64,000 nucleotides of DNA from Streptomyces longisporoflavus (GCF_014649775.1 NZ_BMTR01000014.1:208602-272601); one strand, 5' to 3'; numbered from the stretch's first letter, positions 25,412-36,626 are shown. A program made the numbers and translations. Notes: a model not told the origin generated them from the sequence alone.

Positions 25412-26443
25412 CTACTTCAGCTTCGTGCCCGTGGAGCGCAGGTTCGCGCAGGCCTCGGCGACGCGCTTGGCCATGCCCGCCTCGGCGGCCTTGCCCCAGG
25501 TGCGGGGGTCGTACGTCTTCTTCGAGCCGACCTCGCCGTCGACCTTCAGGACGCCGTCGTAGTTCTTGAACATGTGGTCCGCGACGGGACGCGTGAAGGC
25601 GTACTGCGTGTCGGTGTCGAGGTTCATCTTCACGACGCCGTTCTCCAGGGCGGTCGCGATCTCCTCGGCGGTGGAGCCGGAGCCGCCGTGGAAGACGAAG
25701 TCGAACGGCTGCGAGCCCGCGGCCTTGCCGTGCTTGGCGGCGACGCCCTCCTGGAGGTCCTTGAGGAGCTCGGGGCGCAGGACGACGTTGCCCGGCTTGT
25801 AGACGCCGTGGACGTTGCCGAAGGACGCGGCCAGGAGGTAGCGGCCCTTCTCGCCCAGGCCCAGGGCCTCGGCCGTACGCAGAGCGTCGTCGACGGTGGT
25901 GTACAGCTCGTCGTTGATCTCGTGCGTGACGCCGTCCTCCTCGCCGCCGGTCGGGGTGATCTCGACCTCAAGGATGATCTTCGCGGCGGCGGCCTTCGCG
26001 AGCAGCTCCTGGCCGATGGCCAGGTTGTCGGCGAGGGTCTCGGCGGAGCCGTCCCACATGTGCGACTGGAAGAGCGGGTTACGACCGGCCTTGACGCGCT
26101 CGGCGGAGACGTCGAGCAGCGGACGGACGTACGTGTCCAGCTTGTCCTTGGGGCAGTGGTCGGTGTGCAGCGCGACGGTGATGTCGTACTTCGCGGCGAC
26201 GATGTGCGCGAACTCGGCGAGGGCCACGGCGCCCGTCACCATGTCCTTGTTGTGCTGGCCGCCCAGGAACTCCGCACCACCGGTGGAGATCTGGATGATG
26301 CCGTCGCTCTCGGCCTCCGCGAAGCCGCGCAGTGCGGCGTGCAGCGTCTGCGAGGAGGTCACGTTGATGGCCGGGTAGGCGAACTTGCCTGCCTTCGCCC
26401 GGTCGAGCATCTCGGCGTAGACCTCGGGGGTTGCGATGGGCAT
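25412..26443 (-). CDS. fba: Class II fructose-bisphosphate aldolase
   Basis: 343 residues, the normal class IIA length. Zinc-dependent interconversion of fructose 1,6-bisphosphate and two trioses. Zinc ligands and active-site motifs are ALHTDHCPKDK, LEVEITPTGGEEDGV, FGNVHGVYKPG, VFHGGSGS and VVKMNLDTDTQYA. AAGGAG precedes the ATG at 26441-26443. Monocistronic between hairpins, as expected for a highly expressed glycolytic gene. Confidence 0.97.
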   Translation of the reverse strand: MPIATPEVYAEMLDRAKAGKFAYPAINVTSSQTLHAALRGFAEAESDGIIQISTGGAEFLGGQHNKDMVTGAVALAEFAHIVAAKYDITVALHTDHCPKDKLDTYVRPLLDVSAERVKAGRNPLFQSHMWDGSAETLADNLAIGQELLAKAAAAKIILEVEITPTGGEEDGVTHEINDELYTTVDDALRTAEALGLGEKGRYLLAASFGNVHGVYKPGNVVLRPELLKDLQEGVAAKHGKAAGSQPFDFVFHGGSGSTAEEIATALENGVVKMNLDTDTQYAFTRPVADHMFKNYDGVLKVDGEVGSKKTYDPRTWGKAAEAGMAKRVAEACANLRSTGTKLK

Positions 26444-26490
26444 GTGTCCGCTCCTTGTGATGTGCGGGTGTGTGCTTGGCCCTGACCTAA

Positions 26491-26514
26491 GGGGGCGACG
26501 TCATCGTCGCCCCC
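26491..26514 (-). terminator. Hairpin after pyrE
   Basis: GGGGGCGACG and CGTCGCCCCC form a 10-bp perfect stem with a four-base loop, between the pyrE stop and the fba start. Confidence 0.8.
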
Positions 26515-26585
26515 ATCTTTCCAGACTTGCCGGGCGGCTCCGGCCGCCCGCCACATACCGGATGCGGTCCGGCTCCGGTCCGGCT

Positions 26586-27137
26586 CTAGTCCAGGCCGAG
26601 GTCGTCCTTGGAGTACGCGAAGAGGTACGGCACCCCGGCGCCCTCGGTGATCTTCTCGCCCGCGCCGGTGGCGCGGTCCACGATGGTCGCGACGCCGACC
26701 ACCTCGGCCCCGGCCTCGCGCACGGCCTCGACGGCGGTGAGCGGGGAGCCGCCGGTGGTGGAGGTGTCCTCGACGACGAGAACGCGGCGCCCCTTGATGT
26801 CCGGGCCCTCGACGCGGCGCTGCATGCCGTGCGCCTTGGCGGCCTTGCGCACCACGAAGGCGTCGAGCCGCTTGCCGCGCGCCGCGGAGGCGTGCAGCAT
26901 CGCGCCGGCGACGGGGTCGGCGCCCATGGTGAGGCCGCCCACGGCGTCGAAGTCCAGGTCGGCGGTGAGGTCGAGAAGGACCTGGCCGACCAGGGGGGCG
27001 GCCTCGCCGTCGAGGGTGATGCGGCGCAGGTCGATGTAGTAATCGGCTTCGAGACCCGAGGAGAGGGTCACCTTGCCGTGCACCACGGCCTTGTCCTTGA
27101 TCTGCTGCAGCAGGGCGCCACGTACGTCGTCAGTCAT
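26586..27137 (-). CDS. pyrE: Orotate phosphoribosyltransferase
   Basis: 183 residues. Adds phosphoribose from PRPP to orotate in pyrimidine synthesis. The PRPP loop is VLVVEDTSTTGGSPLTAVEAV and the substrate region ITLDGEAAPLVGQVLLDL is typical of the actinobacterial short form. The ATG at 27135-27137 has TAAGCT seven bases upstream on the minus strand, so the message is probably leaderless. Confidence 0.95.
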   Translation of the reverse strand: MTDDVRGALLQQIKDKAVVHGKVTLSSGLEADYYIDLRRITLDGEAAPLVGQVLLDLTADLDFDAVGGLTMGADPVAGAMLHASAARGKRLDAFVVRKAAKAHGMQRRVEGPDIKGRRVLVVEDTSTTGGSPLTAVEAVREAGAEVVGVATIVDRATGAGEKITEGAGVPYLFAYSKDDLGLD

Positions 27138-27167
27138 GCCTGTCAGCTTAAAGCCGCGTCCAGCTGC

Positions 27168-27956
27168 TCAGAGCCGCGTCCAGGTCCAGGTCGTCGACGT
27201 CTCCAGGGGCTCGATGGGGGTGACGAGGCGGGGCAGGGTGTTCAGCCCGTTCGGCGGCCCGGTCTGCGGCTCCACGCACACGGCGGCCTCCTGCTCGTCG
27301 TACACGACGACCCACTGCTCGCGGCTCTTCACCGTGAGCGCGAGCTGCTCGGGCCAGGTCAGGGTGACGTCGACGCCGTCGGGCATCCCGAAGCAGTCGT
27401 CCCAGGGGCCGGGGAGGGGGGCGATGCGGTTGCCGGTGGGGAGGTGGTCGTCGCCGCGCTCCTCCTGCCAGGCGGCGTCGAAGTCGATGCGCACGTCGTC
27501 CTGCCCGAGGTTCCGGTTGAACCACGGGTGCCAGCCCGCCTGCGCGGGGAAGGAGTCGCCGTACGTCTCGATGCCGAGGGTGAGGGTGAGGGAGTCCTCG
27601 GTGAGCTCGACGATCTGCGTGACGCGGCCTTCGTAGGGCCAGGGGTCGGTGAGGTCGTACGTGAACGCGGCCTCGCTCTTGGCGGCGCGGGCGGTGCGCC
27701 ATGCCGCGTCCCTCGCGAAGCCGTGGATGGCGTGGGGCGGGGAGTTGAGGGGCATCTGGTGGGTGGTGCCGCCGTTGCGGAACCTGCCGTCGCGGATGCG
27801 GCCGGCCCAGGGGACCATGGGGAAGCAGCCATAGCGTTCGCCCTGCCGCAGCAGCTCCACGCCGCCGACCCGCAGGCTCTCCAGCCGGCAGCCGTTCCCC
27901 GGCCGCACCTCGATCTCCGCGTCACCCGCGGTCAAAGTCACGTTTTCGCTACTCAC
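27168..27956 (-). CDS. Aldose 1-epimerase (mutarotase) family protein
   Basis: 262 residues. A galactose-mutarotase beta-sandwich: LRVGGVELLRQG, MVPWAGRIRDGRF, the base His in HAIHGFARDAAW, a second His in GWHPWFNR and the C-terminal VCVEPQTGPPNGLN with its acid. It should interconvert anomers of an aldose or hexose phosphate. The GTG at 27954-27956 is chosen over an upstream start because TAGGGT (minus 27964-27969) is seven bases ahead, a leaderless layout. Confidence 0.88.
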   Translation of the reverse strand: MSSENVTLTAGDAEIEVRPGNGCRLESLRVGGVELLRQGERYGCFPMVPWAGRIRDGRFRNGGTTHQMPLNSPPHAIHGFARDAAWRTARAAKSEAAFTYDLTDPWPYEGRVTQIVELTEDSLTLTLGIETYGDSFPAQAGWHPWFNRNLGQDDVRIDFDAAWQEERGDDHLPTGNRIAPLPGPWDDCFGMPDGVDVTLTWPEQLALTVKSREQWVVVYDEQEAAVCVEPQTGPPNGLNTLPRLVTPIEPLETSTTWTWTRL

Positions 27957-27988
27957 GGGGTCGACCCTACGGCCAAAGGGCTTTTCCT

Positions 27989-28310
27989 TCCCCAACCCCG
28001 CCCCTTCCCGAAAACCCGCTGCGCGGGGGCGTCCTCAAGCGCCGGACGGCTGCAAGCTTTCAGCCCGTCTGGCGTTTGAAGACGAACTCGGCGGCGGTAC
28101 GTACAAGACCCCCGGCGCCGGAGCGACTCAGCCCGTCCGGCGTTTGAGGACGAACTCGGCGGAGCCGGTGATGGCGGTAAGTGCAAGGCCCTCGCGCCGG
28201 GAGCGACTCAGCCCGTCCGGCGTTTGAGGACGAACTCGGCGAAGCCGGTGATGGCGGTAAGTGCAAGGCCCTCGCGCCAGCGAGTTTTCGGGAAGGGGCG
28301 GGGTTGGGGA
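27989..28310. repeat. 322-bp element with 27-bp perfect terminal inverted repeats and internal 80-bp tandem copies
   Basis: The arms at 27989-28015 and 28284-28310 are exact reverse complements. Inside, two 80-bp units (28121-28200 and 28201-28280) differ at two positions, and a third, diverged unit starts near 28061. Each unit contains GCCCGTCCGGCGTTTGAGGA, a sequence widely scattered in Streptomyces intergenic DNA as I recall. A complementary arm at 28029-28052 makes a hairpin with the diverged unit. No transposase is encoded; it resembles a non-autonomous element or a nested repeat cluster. It fills the gap between the epimerase and SRPBCC genes. Confidence 0.75.
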
Positions 28311-28314
28311 GAGC

Positions 28315-29136
28315 TCACCGCCTACGGCGCAAGACCCGCCCCGCGACGATCGCCGAAGCCAGCACCACCGCAGCCGCGGGCGCAGCCCACCGCAGGGTGT
28401 CCCGCGTCGACATGGACTCAGCCGCGGGCGCCGGCGCGTACCGCCCCCGGGGCGGCGCGTGATCGACCTCCTCCGCGCTGCGCCCGATCATCGTCCGCCG
28501 GGCATGCGCGGCCTCCGCGGGCGGCACCAGAATGTCCTCTACGTCGACATCGACGTCATCGACATCGACGTCATCCTCGGACTCCGCGTCCAACGCCGAG
28601 GCCGGCACCTCCGTCTCGAAGACGGAGATCCCATCTACGACATCTACGGGCACCACGGGCTCCACGGGCTCGATGACCGAAGGCCCAGGCCCGGCCTCGG
28701 GCCCGGCCACCCGCCCGAGCCCCTCCGCGAACCGATCGAGAAGCCTCCGCACGGTGTTCTCCACAGCCTGTGGAGAACTTTCGGCGACGCGCCCCTCCCC
28801 GGCCCCCGTCCCGGTGAAAACCAGCCGGGTCCCGCTCCCGTCCCCGGCGGGATCGACCCGCACCTCAAGGGAGAGCTTCACGGAGCCGCCGCCCCGCACC
28901 TCGACGCCCTCGCCCTCGATCGCGAAGGAACGCTCACCTCGCGCGGCGACCCGCGCGGCCCCCCGGTACGTGATCGTGTGGCCGCCGACCCGCACCTTGA
29001 GGCGGCCGGAGAGCGGACGGGCGGCCTCGTCCGTGTCGCGCTGCAACCCGGGCACCGCCCCAGCGACCTGCTCGGGATCGCTCAGCACCTGCTGAAGACG
29101 GTCGGCGGGAACCGGAACGAACACCTCATGCTCCAT
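28315..29136 (-). CDS. SRPBCC (CoxG-like) protein with C-terminal membrane anchor
   Basis: 273 residues. Residues 1-145 form a START/SRPBCC fold of the CoxG type (MEHEVFVPVPADRLQQVLSD, VAGAVPGLQ, ITYRGAARVAA). An acidic disordered linker rich in DVDVDDVDVDVED follows, and the protein ends with one hydrophobic helix (LRWAAPAAAVVLASAIVAG) and an Arg cluster, implying tail anchoring in the membrane with the fold in the cytosol. CoxG proteins help CO-dehydrogenase complexes, but none is nearby. TAGGCT eight bases upstream of the ATG suggests a leaderless message. Its stop is five bases from the repeat element. Confidence 0.82.
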   Translation of the reverse strand: MEHEVFVPVPADRLQQVLSDPEQVAGAVPGLQRDTDEAARPLSGRLKVRVGGHTITYRGAARVAARGERSFAIEGEGVEVRGGGSVKLSLEVRVDPAGDGSGTRLVFTGTGAGEGRVAESSPQAVENTVRRLLDRFAEGLGRVAGPEAGPGPSVIEPVEPVVPVDVVDGISVFETEVPASALDAESEDDVDVDDVDVDVEDILVPPAEAAHARRTMIGRSAEEVDHAPPRGRYAPAPAAESMSTRDTLRWAAPAAAVVLASAIVAGRVLRRRR

Positions 29137-29182
29137 GGCAGTCGAGCCTACCCACGTGGCCGAGACCATGTACGTCAGTTCG

Positions 29183-30712
29183 TCAGTTCGCGTAGCGCGG
29201 GTGGACCAGCGTGGAGGGGGCCAGCCCCCGTATCCGCGTCCCTTCGGCGGACACGACACCCGCCCGCGGCGGCGCCCCGGCCGTACCCCGGCGCGGTTCG
29301 ACGGCCGGCCGGGGGCGGGATCCGGCCGCGAGCACGAACCCCCAGTCGGCGGACCTGCCCGCCACTCGGTACGGCTCGGTCGGCAGCCCCGCCGCCCGCA
29401 GCGTCGCCTCGACCGTCCAGAAGACGCGGGGCCTGTCGTCGACGGACCCGGCGTGCACGGCGAGACGGCCGCCCGCGGCCAGGGCAAGCCGCGCGAGGCC
29501 GTAGAACTCCTGGGAGTAGAGCTTGGCGCTCGCGGTGCTCGCGGGGTCCGGCAGATCGGAGATCACCACGTCGTACGTACGAGGGGGTGATCGCAGCCAG
29601 CGGAAGACGTCGGCGTGCACCACGTGCACCCGGGGGTCGCTGAACACCTGTCCGTTCAGCTCGCTCAGCGCCGGGTCGTGGCGCGCGAGGCGCACGAGGC
29701 CGGGGTCGGGCTCGACGACGTCCACCCGCCGCACCCCCGGATGCCGCAGCACCTCGCGCGCCGCGAGGCCGTCGCCGCCGCCCAGGACGAGCACGCGCGC
29801 GTGCCTGCCCTCCATCGCGGGGCCGACGAGTGCCCGGTGGTAGCGGTACTCGTCACGGCCGCTGACGCGCAGCCGCCCGTCCACGTAGAGGTCGAGCGAG
29901 GTCTTCCTGCCGCCCGTGAGGACCACTTCCTGGATGTCGGTGCGCACGGCGACCCGTACGTCCTTGCCGTAGACCGCGCGCCGCGCCGCCGCCTCGAAGT
30001 CGCCGACGAGTGCGGCGGCCGAGGCGAGCAGGCCAAGGACGGTGACGTTCGCGACGAGCAGCACCCAGCGGCCGCGCACGCTCAGATCGTGCCGGAACAG
30101 GCCGAAGACGAGCGCCCCGCCCGCGACGGCGTTGACCGCGCCGGTGATCAGCGCCCCGGACAGCTGGCCGAACAGGGGGAGCAGGAGGAAGGGGAAGGCG
30201 AGGCCGCCCACGAGCGCGCCCACGTAGTCGGCGGCGAACAGGTCCGACACGGCGCCGCTCGCGTCCTGCCGCCTGATCCGCTGGATGAGCACCATGAGCA
30301 GCGGCACTTCGGCGCCGATGAGCAGGCCGATGGCGAGCGAGAACGCGACGAGGAGGTACCGCGAGCCGCCCGCCCAGACCTCGCCCTTGTCGCCGGTCCA
30401 GGCGAACGCGGCGTACAACGCCATGGCGCTCAGTCCGCCGACGAGCGCGAGCGCCGACTCCACCAGGCCGAACCCGACCGCGGCCCGGCACCGCAGGCGC
30501 TTGGCGAGCAGGGAGCCGATGCCCATGGCGAAGACCATGACCGAGAGGACCACCGACGCCTGGGTGACGGAGTCACCGATCAAGTACGAGGCGAGGGCGA
30601 CGAGTTCGAGTTCGTACACGAGACCGCAGGCCGCGCAGATGAAGACGCCCGCGAGGACGAGCAACCGCCCCGTCCGGGGTGTCACGGGTAAATGTGTTGA
30701 CGGCTCGATCAC
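29183..30712 (-). CDS. Membrane-spanning spermidine-synthase-like protein
   Basis: 509 residues. The N-terminal ~225 residues hold about seven membrane helices; residues 240-490 carry a polyamine-synthase Rossmann domain with VLVLGGGDGLAAREVLRH, VVEPDPGLVRLAR and the DVVISDLPDP motif. It is the two-part integral-membrane form seen in actinobacteria; aminopropyl transfer is predicted but unproven for this form. The GTG start at 30710-30712 has TAGCGT seven bases upstream (leaderless). The DUF2617 gene lies 36 bases upstream on the same strand, a common pairing. Confidence 0.88.
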   Translation of the reverse strand: MIEPSTHLPVTPRTGRLLVLAGVFICAACGLVYELELVALASYLIGDSVTQASVVLSVMVFAMGIGSLLAKRLRCRAAVGFGLVESALALVGGLSAMALYAAFAWTGDKGEVWAGGSRYLLVAFSLAIGLLIGAEVPLLMVLIQRIRRQDASGAVSDLFAADYVGALVGGLAFPFLLLPLFGQLSGALITGAVNAVAGGALVFGLFRHDLSVRGRWVLLVANVTVLGLLASAAALVGDFEAAARRAVYGKDVRVAVRTDIQEVVLTGGRKTSLDLYVDGRLRVSGRDEYRYHRALVGPAMEGRHARVLVLGGGDGLAAREVLRHPGVRRVDVVEPDPGLVRLARHDPALSELNGQVFSDPRVHVVHADVFRWLRSPPRTYDVVISDLPDPASTASAKLYSQEFYGLARLALAAGGRLAVHAGSVDDRPRVFWTVEATLRAAGLPTEPYRVAGRSADWGFVLAAGSRPRPAVEPRRGTAGAPPRAGVVSAEGTRIRGLAPSTLVHPRYAN

Positions 30713-30748
30713 CTTGGGAACGCTACGTCACCGCAAGCTTACGTCCGG

Positions 30749-31276
30749 TCACCCACAAGGGTGCATCGCGGGCACCCGGATCCCGACGCGGGTACGGGTC
30801 GCGACGAGTTGCCCGTCCTGCGGATAGGCGTGCCAGGTGCGCCACTGCACCGCTCCTTCGTGCCGCTGCGCCAGCATCGCCGTGAACGCGTGCGGACTGC
30901 CGGGGAAGACCCCGGCCAGGCCGTGCGGGTGCTCGGCGACCAGGGCGAGCAGTTCCTGCGCGCGGCCCGCGAACTGGCCGCGCGAGAGGGTCTCCACGCG
31001 CGCCGCGAATTCGTACTCCCAGTCGCCCAGGCGCTTGGAGACGCCGAGCGGCAGTGGCGTACTGCTGCCGGGGATGCAGGCGACGGTCTCCGAGCAGGTG
31101 CCCCGTTCCTCTTCGAGGAGCACTTGGTGCGATGCCCCCAGGAGCCGCAACTCCATTCTGGCGTCGGCGAGTTGCAGTTCGAGAGTGGCGAGCGCGGGCA
31201 GCGGCTCACGCCCCAGGGTCCAGGCGAGGTCCGCGGCGCACGTGTCGGTATAGACAGTCTTCAGGGTCGTGAGCAT
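30749..31276 (-). CDS. DUF2617 protein
   Basis: 175 residues, soluble, with no signal peptide. Sequences such as LTTLKTVYTDTCAADLAWTLG, LELRLLGASHQVLLEE-like strands and FPGSPHAFTAMLA fit the actinobacterial DUF2617 family, of unknown function and usually next to the membrane spermidine-synthase-like gene, as here. GGAG lies seven bases before the ATG at 31274-31276. Confidence 0.82.
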   Translation of the reverse strand: MLTTLKTVYTDTCAADLAWTLGREPLPALATLELQLADARMELRLLGASHQVLLEEERGTCSETVACIPGSSTPLPLGVSKRLGDWEYEFAARVETLSRGQFAGRAQELLALVAEHPHGLAGVFPGSPHAFTAMLAQRHEGAVQWRTWHAYPQDGQLVATRTRVGIRVPAMHPCG

Positions 31277-31590
31277 GGGTCGGCTCCGCTATCACGCAAT
31301 GGAAGTGGTGCCGGCGCACCCGGTCGTCGGCGACCGGGAGGTCGGAATGCCGGCTCGTACCCACGAGAACGTCCTCGTTGTCCCAGTAGTCCGTTTCGAG
31401 GGCGGCGCTGACGGTTAAGAGGGAATCATGGACTGCTGCACTGCCACAGCGTTTTTACCCAACTTCGGAGGGTTTCCACCCCCGCGGGGGCTGCACAGTT
31501 CAACTGTTCAATGAGTCAACGACAGAGTGCCCGGCAGGAGTTGCCTCCCACCGGGCACTTCAAACAGATGGACGGACCAGCTGCCCCGTG
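31277..31590. other. Intergenic region between DUF2617 and the Gly/Cys-rich gene
   Basis: 314 bases without a credible gene. A 28-codon frame from an ATG at 31428 is present but has no coding character. The region holds the DUF2617 promoter and the hairpin at 31526-31559. A GC-poor stretch around 31445-31470 (CAGCGTTTTTACCC) could be promoter DNA. Confidence 0.5.
31526..31559 (-). terminator. Hairpin after the Gly/Cys-rich gene
   Basis: AGTGCCCGG (31526-31534) and CCGGGCACT (31551-31559) form a nine-base perfect stem 32 bases after the stop of the small minus-strand gene. Confidence 0.65.
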
Positions 31591-31830
31591 TCAGCTGCCT
31601 CCGCCACCGCCGCACCCGCCACCGCCGCCACAGGAGGAGGAGCCGCCACAGGACGACCCTCCGCCGCAGGAGCTGCCGCCATGGTGGCCGCCGTCACCGC
31701 CGCCGGCCCACCAACCGCCACTGGAAGACGACCCGGCCGACCCGGAGTACGTCCCGCCGCTTGAGCGACCGGCGTACACCGCGAGTCCGACGACCACAAC
31801 CACCGCGACAAACACGAAGACCACCATCAT
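31591..31830 (-). CDS. Small membrane protein with Gly/Ser/Cys-rich tail
   Basis: 79 residues. One N-terminal hydrophobic helix (MMVVFVFVAVVVVVGLAVYAG) is followed by a low-complexity tail of Gly and Ser with WW, HH and four Cys spaced in SCGG-type repeats near the C-terminus. A GGGG ribosome-site-like run precedes the ATG at 31828-31830; a GTG nine bases upstream is also possible. The tail is probably exposed outside the membrane and may bind metal or form disulphides (inference). The opposite strand reads as a Pro-rich frame, which is the shadow of the Gly codons. Confidence 0.65.
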   Translation of the reverse strand: MMVVFVFVAVVVVVGLAVYAGRSSGGTYSGSAGSSSSGGWWAGGGDGGHHGGSSCGGGSSCGGSSSCGGGGGCGGGGGS

Positions 31831-31990
31831 GACCTTCACGCCCCTTTCCGTTCCCCCGAAGCAGGCCCCCCGTGGGTCCGCGTTCTTCCGTGTTGTTCTT
31901 GTTGCACTTGCGTGAAGGGGGGATGCCCCTGCCGCCGACGACCCAAGCCGGAGTTGAGCAACTCCAGAGGTTCGGCGCAGGATGGCGGCC

Positions 31991-33190
31991 ATGACCTCCA
32001 CATCCGGGAGCGGGCGCCCGCTGCTCAACCGCCGCCTCGCCGAGTTCGGTACGACGATCTTCGCCGAGATGTCCGCGCTCGCCGTGAAAACCGGCGCCAT
32101 CAACCTCGGTCAGGGGTTCCCCGACACGGACGGTCCCGAGGAGATCCGCGAGGCCGCGGTCCGTGCCCTGCGCGACGGGCGCGGCAACCAGTACCCGCCG
32201 GGCCCCGGCATCCCCGAGCTCCGCGCTGCCGTCGCCGCGCACCAGCGGCACCGGTACGGGCTCGCGTACGACCCCGACCGCGAGGTCCTGGTCACGGCGG
32301 GCGCGACCGAGGCGATCGCCGCCTCGCTGCTGGCCCTGGTCGAACCCGGCGACGAGGTCATCGCCCTGGAGCCGTACTACGACTCGTACGCCGCCTCGAT
32401 CGCCCTCGCCGGCGGCAAGCGGGTCCCCGTGACGCTGCGCCCGGACGCCGCCGCGGGACGCTTCCGTCTCGACCTGGACGAGCTGCGCGACGCGATCACC
32501 CCGCACACCCGGCTGCTGCTCCTCAACACCCCGCACAACCCGACCGGCACGGTCCTGACCCGCGCCGAGCTCACCGAGATCGCGCGGCTCGCGGTCGAGC
32601 GCGACCTCCTCGTGGTCACGGACGAGGTCTACGAGCACCTGGTCTTCGACGACGGCGAGGGCACGGAGCACATCCCCCTCGCCTCGTTCCCCGGCATGCG
32701 CGAGCGCACGGTGACGATCGGCTCGGCGGGCAAGACGTTCTCGTTCACCGGCTGGAAGGTCGGCTGGATCACGTCCACCCCGGAGCTCGTGACGGCGGTC
32801 CGCTCGGCGAAGCAGTTCCTCACGTACGTCTCCTCGGGGCCCTTCCAGTACGCGATCGCGGAGGCCCTGGCGCTCCCCGACTCGTACTTCGCCGACTTCC
32901 GCGAGGGCATGCGCGCCAAGCGGGATCTCCTGAGCGAGGGCCTTACGGCGGCGGGCTTCGACGTCTACCGGCCCGCGGGGACGTACTTCGTCACCACCGA
33001 CATCAGCGCCCTGGGCGAGACCGACGGCTTCGCCTTCTGCCGGGCGCTGCCCGAGCGCATCGGTGTGGTCGCCGTCCCGAACGCCGTCTTCTACGACCAC
33101 CGGGAGGCGGGGGCGCCGTTCGTGCGCTTCGCGTTCTGCAAGAAGGACGAGGTGCTCGCCGAGGCGGTGTCGCGGCTCAAGTCGCTGTAG
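31991..33190 (+). CDS. Class I/II pyridoxal-phosphate aminotransferase (kynurenine/methionine aminotransferase-like)
   Basis: 399 residues. Fold type I aminotransferase: INLGQGFPDTDGP, NQYPPGPGIPELRAAVA, VTAGATEAIAAS, NTPHNPTGTVL, VTDEVYEHLVFD and the cofactor Lys in TIGSAGKTFSFTGWKVGW, ending with VRFAFCK. The GQGFPD/SAGKTFS combination is that of kynurenine-oxoglutarate and methionine aminotransferases. The ATG at 31991 has AGGA eight bases upstream; another ATG nine bases earlier is possible. Whether it acts on kynurenine made by the enzymes 7 kb upstream is open. Confidence 0.92.
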   Translation: MTSTSGSGRPLLNRRLAEFGTTIFAEMSALAVKTGAINLGQGFPDTDGPEEIREAAVRALRDGRGNQYPPGPGIPELRAAVAAHQRHRYGLAYDPDREVLVTAGATEAIAASLLALVEPGDEVIALEPYYDSYAASIALAGGKRVPVTLRPDAAAGRFRLDLDELRDAITPHTRLLLLNTPHNPTGTVLTRAELTEIARLAVERDLLVVTDEVYEHLVFDDGEGTEHIPLASFPGMRERTVTIGSAGKTFSFTGWKVGWITSTPELVTAVRSAKQFLTYVSSGPFQYAIAEALALPDSYFADFREGMRAKRDLLSEGLTAAGFDVYRPAGTYFVTTDISALGETDGFAFCRALPERIGVVAVPNAVFYDHREAGAPFVRFAFCKKDEVLAEAVSRLKSL

Positions 33191-33202
33191 CGCCGGACAT
33201 CA

Positions 33203-33238
33203 CGAAAGCCCGGCCGGATCTCCCCGGCCGGGCTTTCG
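33203..33238. terminator. Bidirectional terminator between convergent genes
   Basis: CGAAAGCCCGGCCGG and CCGGCCGGGCTTTCG form a perfect 15-bp stem with a six-base loop. The A/T-bearing base of the stem gives T runs in both directions. It ends the aminotransferase and YbjN transcripts. Confidence 0.9.
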
Positions 33239-33259
33239 CGCTGTCGTGCCGACGTGTGC

Positions 33260-33799
33260 CTAGGCCTCGTCGTCGGGCTTCGCGTCACCCTCGGTGCCGT
33301 CCACCTCAGCCTCGAGGCCGAGCTGCTCGACGAGCCACTTGTCGAACTCGATGGCGGCCCGCACCCAGCTGACCGTCGACGACACGAAGTGCTCCAGGGA
33401 GACACCCGTGCCGATCAGCATCTGCGCCTCGCCGATGAGGCGGACGGTGCCGTCGTCGTGGGTGTGCGTGTAGACCTTCGGCCACAGGGTGCGGCGGTTC
33501 CAGTCGTCGATCGCCTCGAGGAGCTGCTGCTTCTCCTCGATGCCGTGCGCACGGTCGTAGAACGTCCGCACCGAGAAGACCTGCTGGTCGCCCTCGCCGC
33601 GGAACATGAAGTACGTGCGGAACTCCTCCCACGGCGCCGCGAGGTCACCCTCGTCGTCGACGACGTGCTTGAGCTCCATCTGGTCCAGGAGCTGCTTGAC
33701 CAGGTCCTGGTCGGGGACAACGGGGCCCGCCGGTCCATCGCCCTGCTGCGGTTCGGGCTGTCCCCCGAAATTCGGAATCGAGGACGGGTCGATGCTCAC
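33260..33799 (-). CDS. YbjN domain protein
   Basis: 179 residues, acidic. After a Pro/Gln-rich N-terminus, residues 45-165 match the YbjN/type III chaperone-like fold: LAAPWEEFRTYFMFRGEGDQ, FYDRAHG, LLEAIDDWNRRTLWPKVYTH, LIGEAQMLIGTGVSLEHFV. Such proteins are thought to chaperone or sense protein states; the function is not established. The GTG at 33797-33799 follows AAGGG. It lies downstream of clpB on the same strand, and this neighbourhood is conserved in Streptomyces as far as I recall. Confidence 0.82.
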   Translation of the reverse strand: MSIDPSSIPNFGGQPEPQQGDGPAGPVVPDQDLVKQLLDQMELKHVVDDEGDLAAPWEEFRTYFMFRGEGDQQVFSVRTFYDRAHGIEEKQQLLEAIDDWNRRTLWPKVYTHTHDDGTVRLIGEAQMLIGTGVSLEHFVSSTVSWVRAAIEFDKWLVEQLGLEAEVDGTEGDAKPDDEA

Positions 33800-33902
33800 G
33801 TGCTTAGTCCCTTCGTACGGATTCCGCCATCCTGCCCCATGTCGGGCGGGGGCCCGCAACCCCCGCCGCCGATGTGACCGGGTTATGCCGTCCTGAAGTC
33901 CC

Positions 33903-36524
<2,622 letters not shown>

Positions 36525-36605
36525 GTGAGTCGTCTCCTCCTTGCGATCCGTATGACCCGGTGGCACGGGTGACCCGGCCCACCTGCTTTAAACAGCGTAC
36601 ATAAA

Positions 36606-36626
36606 GTTGAGTCTATTCCGCTCAAG
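36606..36626. promoter_or_regulatory. HAIR-type operator for HspR upstream of clpB
   Basis: GTTGAGT-N7-GCTCAAG matches the HspR inverted repeat CTTGAGT-N7-ACTCAAG with one change in each arm and exact seven-base spacing. clpB is a known HspR target in Streptomyces, so heat-shock derepression is expected. Confidence 0.85.

Noticed and set aside
31428..31514. A 28-residue plus-strand frame beginning MDCCTATAF
   Set aside because: No homology or coding pattern is visible, and it runs into the following hairpin; too weak to call.
31511..31915. A Pro-rich plus-strand frame (134 codons)
   Set aside because: It is the complement of the Gly/Cys-rich minus-strand gene; the minus strand has the membrane helix and start signals.
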